Positions 6,011-9,261 of a DNA stretch of 9,261 nucleotides are shown one piece after another. The notes under the pieces were generated by a model. That model searched no databases and was not told the origin of the DNA. It saw nothing but the letters and a program-made list of their open reading frames with translations. The stretch's first letter is position 1. Each line of letters starts with the position of its first letter. The translations under genes were made by a program, and so were the position numbers. Source of the DNA: Clostridia bacterium (GTDB taxonomy: Bacteria > Bacillota > Clostridia > Oscillospirales > CAG-272). Location: the NCBI GenBank assembly GCA_017958845.1, contig JAGDBW010000153.1, positions 1-9,261 of the forward strand. Reading direction: 5' to 3'.

Positions 6011-6835
6011 TCAATATCTCTTTTTTCTCTTGGCGGCCTGTGCGATGCACAACTGTGTGATGACGCCGAGAAACGCCAGCAGCAGTCCGAGGAAGAGATG
6101 GACGCGATCTGCGGAGAGGCCGGAGAAGAAGCGGGCGGGGTCGATCTTGGAGATGAACTCAAACTCGGTGATGCCGAAGAAGACCTTGACCGCCTGGGTG
6201 CCGCCGAAGTAGGACACCGCGAAGCAGACCGCGTATTTGAAGAAGAAGATGGAGAGCAGCAACACGACCGCCGCGATGATGATCTGCACGATGAAGTTGT
6301 CGGTGAAGGTCGCCGCTTTGACGTAGGCGAAGGCGGTGGCGAAGAGGACGAGCCCCGCTTTGTTGAGGAACAGGAACAGGAACGCGCAGATGATGGCGAT
6401 GAGGCCCGCGATGATCCACTCGAAGTAGTCGCCCGGCAACTTGACGCCCGCGATGACGGTCAGATGGACGTAGCCGAGCATGCCGATGGCAAAACCTATG
6501 TACGCACCGGCGAGGAACATCTGGAGTTTGACCAGCGGGTAGCCGAAGAAGCATTCGAGCAGCCACAGCACGACGATGCCCAGCGACACGTAAACGGCCG
6601 CCTCGCCGAGCAGACCGAGGATCTTGTCTTTCATGACGGAGAACTGTGCGCGTATGTCGTTGACGTAGCCGGAGATCTTGTTGGTCACTTCGGTGACCTT
6701 TTCGGGGGCGGCGTGGCTGCTTTCGGTGCTTTCGGAACTCTCGGCCGGCGCCTCCGCGGTCGCAAACACGCAGCACACAGAGGTCAAAAGCAACGTCAAC
6801 ACCAGGAACAGCGCCCATTTGGCAGAACGTTTCAT
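6011..6835 (-). CDS. Multi-pass membrane protein with signal peptide, TMEM198/DUF4203-like, 274 aa
   Basis: It has a typical signal peptide: basic start MKRSAKW, hydrophobic core to about residue 24, and a likely signal peptidase I site after Ala25-Thr-Ala27. A Ser/Glu-rich linker (28-47) and a helical stretch follow, then about seven membrane segments (roughly 79-97, 104-128, 138-157, 160-178, 182-199, 200-220, 245-265) and a basic end (KRKKRY). The passage FFGYPLVKLQMFLAGAYIG (96-114) resembles the repeat seen in TMEM198/DUF4203 proteins, whose function in bacteria is not established. The ATG at 6835 has AAGGAG 7 bases upstream; frames open further upstream contain the promoter and are rejected. 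It is a single-gene unit by appearance: its own strong promoter before it and a hairpin after it. The role is unknown; a channel or an envelope scaffold would be guesses. Confidence 0.82.
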   Translation of the reverse strand: MKRSAKWALFLVLTLLLTSVCCVFATAEAPAESSESTESSHAAPEKVTEVTNKISGYVNDIRAQFSVMKDKILGLLGEAAVYVSLGIVVLWLLECFFGYPLVKLQMFLAGAYIGFAIGMLGYVHLTVIAGVKLPGDYFEWIIAGLIAIICAFLFLFLNKAGLVLFATAFAYVKAATFTDNFIVQIIIAAVVLLLSIFFFKYAVCFAVSYFGGTQAVKVFFGITEFEFISKIDPARFFSGLSADRVHLFLGLLLAFLGVITQLCIAQAAKRKKRY

Positions 6836-6896
6836 GTTTTTTCTCCTTAAGGATTGAAGTGAAAGGGGGAATCTATCTGGAATTTGAGATATGAGT

Positions 6897-6944
6897 ATTA
6901 TATCATATCCGTTTTGTAATTGCAATGTCGAAAAATATTTTTTT
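6897..6944 (-). promoter_or_regulatory. Strong sigma-A promoter with extended -10 and A/T upstream tract
   Basis: On the minus strand TTGCAA (6925-6920) and TATAAT (6902-6897) are 17 bases apart. TGA directly precedes the -10 box, making an extended TGnTATAAT element. Upstream, 6944-6931 is a pure A/T run (seven A, T, A, five T) at the place where an UP element contacts the polymerase alpha subunits. A start near 6890 gives a leader of about 55 bases to the ATG at 6835. This is among the best promoter matches in the window. Confidence 0.85.
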
Positions 6945-6956
6945 GGAAGGGACGTC

Positions 6957-8672
6957 TTATTTTTGGTCCTTTTGGCGGCAGGCGGGCGTGTAGCGGCGGT
7001 AGAGCTGACGGGCGAGCATGCCCGGGAACTTGACCGTTCCGCACACTTCGTAGTAGCGGCCCTCGCGGGTGGTGAAGAGCAGATAGCCGTGCCGGATGAT
7101 GTCAAAAAAGAGGACGTCGGAAAAGGAGAAGACGTGCGCCCCCACCGACAAGGAGGACGCCGTCAGGACGAAAGGGGCGTCCTGTTCGATGGTGATGTCG
7201 GTGTGGTGGGTGTCGTCGATCTCGATCAGCTGCTGGTGTTCGGCACGCAAAAAGACCGTGTCGGGGTCGGCGTCGGGCAGGTGCTCGATGTAGTCGATCT
7301 GCCAGCGGTACCAGTCGCCGATGCTATGATAGGGAAAAGAATCGCTGACCAGCTCTCCGTAGGGGGTGTAGCGGCCGGTCGCGCCGCAGGTACAGGAAAA
7401 GGTATCGCCCCGGCCGGTGATGCTCGCCAGGCGGTGACAGACCGGGCAGACGAACAGGGCGAACTCGATGTTTTCGGCCGGGCGTCTGCAGCGGTAGGGG
7501 ACGTGCGCCTCGGCCTGCACTTCGGCGGCGTCGACCCAGATGTCGCGCGCGATGATCCCGTTGATCTCCTCGGCGGTCATGGCGCTGATCTGCTCCGGCG
7601 GATAGACGCCGGCGAACTCGCCCCATACCTTTCCGCGGCGGATCTCGGTGGACCAGTTGGGGTTGGCGTAATAGCCGCCTTTGATGCGGTAGGTGATGAG
7701 GGTGCAGCCCATCTTTTTGACCATGGCGCCGGTGGTGTCGGAGAACGGCGAGTTGTAGCCCGAGAGCGTGCGGAAACCCTCGGCGAAGATGGCGACGTTG
7801 CTCCCTTCCCTCGCGCGGCGCAGGATCTCGATGACGGTGTTGCCCGCGTTGCGCCCTTTTGGCCGGGGGATGGGATCAAAGTAGCGGCGCAGCATCCGCG
7901 GACCGAAACCGCCGCGCAGGGCGTGCTCGCTCATCACAAAGTAGGCCTGCCGCCTGACCGACAGACCCATGAAGATCATGTCGTAGTCGGAGGTGTGGTT
8001 GGCGATCATGATGAAGTTGCCCTTTGGGAGCGGGGGGCACTTTGGCGCACGGAAGCCGAAGCGAAAGAACATATACAGCCGGGTGGGAGGCGAAAGGAGC
8101 GCCCACACGACGCGGTGGCGCAGGCGGGTGATGCGCGAGACCCTGCGCTTGCGGCGGCGGACGTAGGGGGGCGTGTCGGCCAGCGGCTCGGCGTGAAGAT
8201 ACGCGATAAAGAACCTGGCGAACCGGCGGCGGACGAAGAGCAGATCCCGCGCAAAGGCGAAGAGCATGCACGCGCCGACGAAACCGGCGCCCACCGACGG
8301 CAGGATGAACCGCTCGGCGCCGTAGAGGGCGGAGATCCCCCACAGAAGCAAAAAGGTCAGGGAGAGCGCGGACAAAAGAATGAAAGTCCTGAACAGCCAG
8401 AAGCGCAGCCAGGTGCGGGGCGTGCCGGCCGGACGACGGACGATCTCGCCGCACACGACGGCGCCGCCCTCCGGGCTGTCGGTGACGGCGCCCTCAAAGA
8501 CGGGCGAACCGATAAAGCCGGAGCGGCCTTCGCGCAGGCGGATCGCTCCCTCGGACGACGGTTCGAGCCGGATGCGCAGGTGCGACAGTTCGCGCTCGGC
8601 GTTGTAGTCCGCGAGGCTCTCCGGCAGGACGTCGACGAGCGTCCGGGCGTCGATGGGCAGCTTGAATTTCAT
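6957..8672 (-). CDS. PlsC-like lysophospholipid acyltransferase with extra N- and C-terminal domains, 571 aa
   Basis: The core is a glycerolipid acyltransferase: NHTSDYD holds the catalytic HX4D pair His226/Asp231, and FAEGFRT (296-302) matches the EGTRS substrate motif with Arg301 kept. This family moves an acyl chain to lysophosphatidic acid or a related lysolipid at the cytoplasmic membrane face. Around the core are a soluble N-terminal region (1-85), two membrane helices (about 91-115 and 122-146), a zinc-ribbon-like cysteine set (C409, C412, C427, C429), and a C-terminal stretch (about 500-562, with FSFSDVLFFDIIRHG) that looks like a small beta-rich PH-like domain. Ordinary PlsC is about 200-250 residues, so this is more than twice that length. 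The start at 8672 overlaps the lipid kinase stop as ATGA. No clear terminator is seen in the 120 bases after it. Acyltransferase activity is likely; acceptor and roles of the added parts are unknown. Confidence 0.88.
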   Translation of the reverse strand: MKFKLPIDARTLVDVLPESLADYNAERELSHLRIRLEPSSEGAIRLREGRSGFIGSPVFEGAVTDSPEGGAVVCGEIVRRPAGTPRTWLRFWLFRTFILLSALSLTFLLLWGISALYGAERFILPSVGAGFVGACMLFAFARDLLFVRRRFARFFIAYLHAEPLADTPPYVRRRKRRVSRITRLRHRVVWALLSPPTRLYMFFRFGFRAPKCPPLPKGNFIMIANHTSDYDMIFMGLSVRRQAYFVMSEHALRGGFGPRMLRRYFDPIPRPKGRNAGNTVIEILRRAREGSNVAIFAEGFRTLSGYNSPFSDTTGAMVKKMGCTLITYRIKGGYYANPNWSTEIRRGKVWGEFAGVYPPEQISAMTAEEINGIIARDIWVDAAEVQAEAHVPYRCRRPAENIEFALFVCPVCHRLASITGRGDTFSCTCGATGRYTPYGELVSDSFPYHSIGDWYRWQIDYIEHLPDADPDTVFLRAEHQQLIEIDDTHHTDITIEQDAPFVLTASSLSVGAHVFSFSDVLFFDIIRHGYLLFTTREGRYYEVCGTVKFPGMLARQLYRRYTPACRQKDQK

Positions 8673-9261
8673 GACTCTTTTTCTTCTTCCGGTTTTTCTT
8701 TCGGCGCGGCGAAGCGCACGGCGCCGGGCAGGATCTGCGCTTCGAAGCGCGTGCCCTCCATCATCTCTCCGTCCACGCAGAAAGAGATGGGCTCGGGCGC
8801 TTCGACCGTCACGGAGGTGGCTCTCCGGTATGTAAATATGTCACGGGTACGGGGGTCGTCGAGGTGTTCTCCCCTCTTATAGATATTCATCATCCGCAGA
8901 AAAGACAGGCGCGAGACGGGGCGCACGAGGGCGACCTCCATCAGGCCGTCGGTGTTGTCCGAGCGGGGCGCGCAGCAGAACGAGCCTCCCACGTAGCGTC
9001 CGCAGGAGAGCGTGGTCAGGAGCATCGTGCCGTCGGGATTGAGCACTTCGCCGTCGGCCGTGACGATGCAGCGGGTCTTCATGTTGTGCAAAAAGGCGTG
9101 GATGACGCCGGTGGTGTAGGCGTTCCGGCCTCCGATGACGGGTTTTCGCCTCACTTCGATCATGCGGCGGGCGACCGCCGCGTCCAGGCCGAAGTTGGCG
9201 ACGTTGACGGAATAGCGGTCGTTGACGCGCATGACGTCCACCGGCGCGTCCTGCGCCTCAA
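8669..9261 (-). CDS. Diacylglycerol kinase / YegS-type lipid kinase, C-terminal part, cut by window edge
   Basis: The reading frame runs open through the right edge, so the N-terminal nucleotide-binding half with its GGDGT motif is off-window. What is visible starts near PVDVMRVNDRYSVNVANFGLDA, the passage linking the two lobes in DgkB/YegS proteins. It continues with CGRYVGG and APRSDNTDGLMEVALV, and ends in the beta-sandwich with SFCVDGE; the final VDGE is a hallmark of the family. A GTG at 9241 is an internal valine, not a start, because family similarity continues upstream of it. The enzyme would phosphorylate a membrane lipid, commonly diacylglycerol to phosphatidic acid. The charged tail KEKPEEEKES overlaps the acyltransferase start by ATGA. 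The exact lipid cannot be decided from this fragment. Confidence 0.9.
   Translation of the reverse strand, partial: EAQDAPVDVMRVNDRYSVNVANFGLDAAVARRMIEVRRKPVIGGRNAYTTGVIHAFLHNMKTRCIVTADGEVLNPDGTMLLTTLSCGRYVGGSFCCAPRSDNTDGLMEVALVRPVSRLSFLRMMNIYKRGEHLDDPRTRDIFTYRRATSVTVEAPEPISFCVDGEMMEGTRFEAQILPGAVRFAAPKEKPEEEKES

Noticed and set aside
5934..6050. N-terminal extension of the MBL-fold hydrolase
   Set aside because: It would overlap the previous gene and translate the hairpin; the ATG at 5933 has a strong GGAGGAAA site and starts at the fold's first strand.
6836..7105. N-terminal extension of the multi-pass membrane protein
   Set aside because: It covers a near-consensus promoter and the end of the acyltransferase gene; a signal peptide begins exactly at the ATG at 6835 after AAGGAG.
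6891..8882. Very long open frame (663 codons) on the plus strand opposite the acyltransferase
   Set aside because: It runs antisense through the whole acyltransferase gene and its promoter, has low-complexity Gly/Val/Asp/Arg-rich content, no membrane or domain pattern and no ribosome site. This is typical of shadow frames in GC-rich DNA.
9239..9241. GTG as the start of the lipid kinase
   Set aside because: Recognisable family sequence (PVDVMRVN) continues across it and the frame stays open to the window edge, so it is an internal valine.
1..9261. Search for CRISPR arrays, tRNA/rRNA genes, insertion sequences, toxin-antitoxin or phage defence genes
   Set aside because: No direct repeat array, cloverleaf, transposase motif or defence-protein motif was seen on either strand.

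Overview
This window looks like chromosomal DNA from a GC-rich anaerobic Firmicute, most likely a clostridial (Oscillospirales- or Christensenellales-like) gut bacterium. The evidence is purine-rich Shine-Dalgarno sites at most starts, a DUF896 protein (a family typical of Firmicutes), a ferredoxin-domain aldo/keto reductase of the kind common in anaerobes, and sigma-A type promoters in AT-rich gaps. The assignment is by gene content and composition only. All nine genes I can support lie on the minus strand, so the text below follows transcription from right to left.

Right end (9261-6957): a YegS/DgkB-type lipid kinase, cut by the window edge, is joined by an ATGA stop/start overlap to a 571-residue PlsC-like acyltransferase. 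The acyltransferase carries an N-terminal extension, two membrane segments, a zinc-ribbon-like Cys cluster and a PH-like tail. Both families act around phosphatidic acid, so this is a lipid pair.

Middle (6956-5968): a near-consensus promoter (TTGCAA, 17 bp, TGATATAAT) with an A/T tract upstream drives an exported or membrane-inserted multi-pass protein that resembles the TMEM198/DUF4203 group. A perfect hairpin follows its stop codon.

Centre (5933-1971): five tightly packed genes follow. They encode a metallo-beta-lactamase-fold hydrolase, a DUF896 protein, a CE2-like SGNH esterase, a degenerate uridine-kinase-like protein, and a two-cluster ferredoxin-type aldo/keto reductase. Two of the junctions are ATGA overlaps. 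A GC-rich hairpin with a U-rich tail closes the set at 1971-2012. No clear promoter is visible just before the first gene, so the set may be read through from upstream. The uridine-kinase-like protein has lost its P-loop lysine and other catalytic positions, and it is the most unusual protein here.

Left end (1789-1): a strong promoter (TTGACT, 17 bp, TATACT) and a leader with an 11-bp stem precede a monovalent cation:proton antiporter of the CPA2 type with a two-Asp motif. A small protein of unknown function follows it, and then a perfect 30-base palindrome at the window edge that probably terminates transcription in both directions.

I saw no rRNA, tRNA, CRISPR array, insertion sequence, phage gene or defence system. 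Most of the content is housekeeping or metabolic. The points worth a second look are the pseudokinase and its translationally coupled esterase, the acyltransferase fusion, and the antiporter leader.
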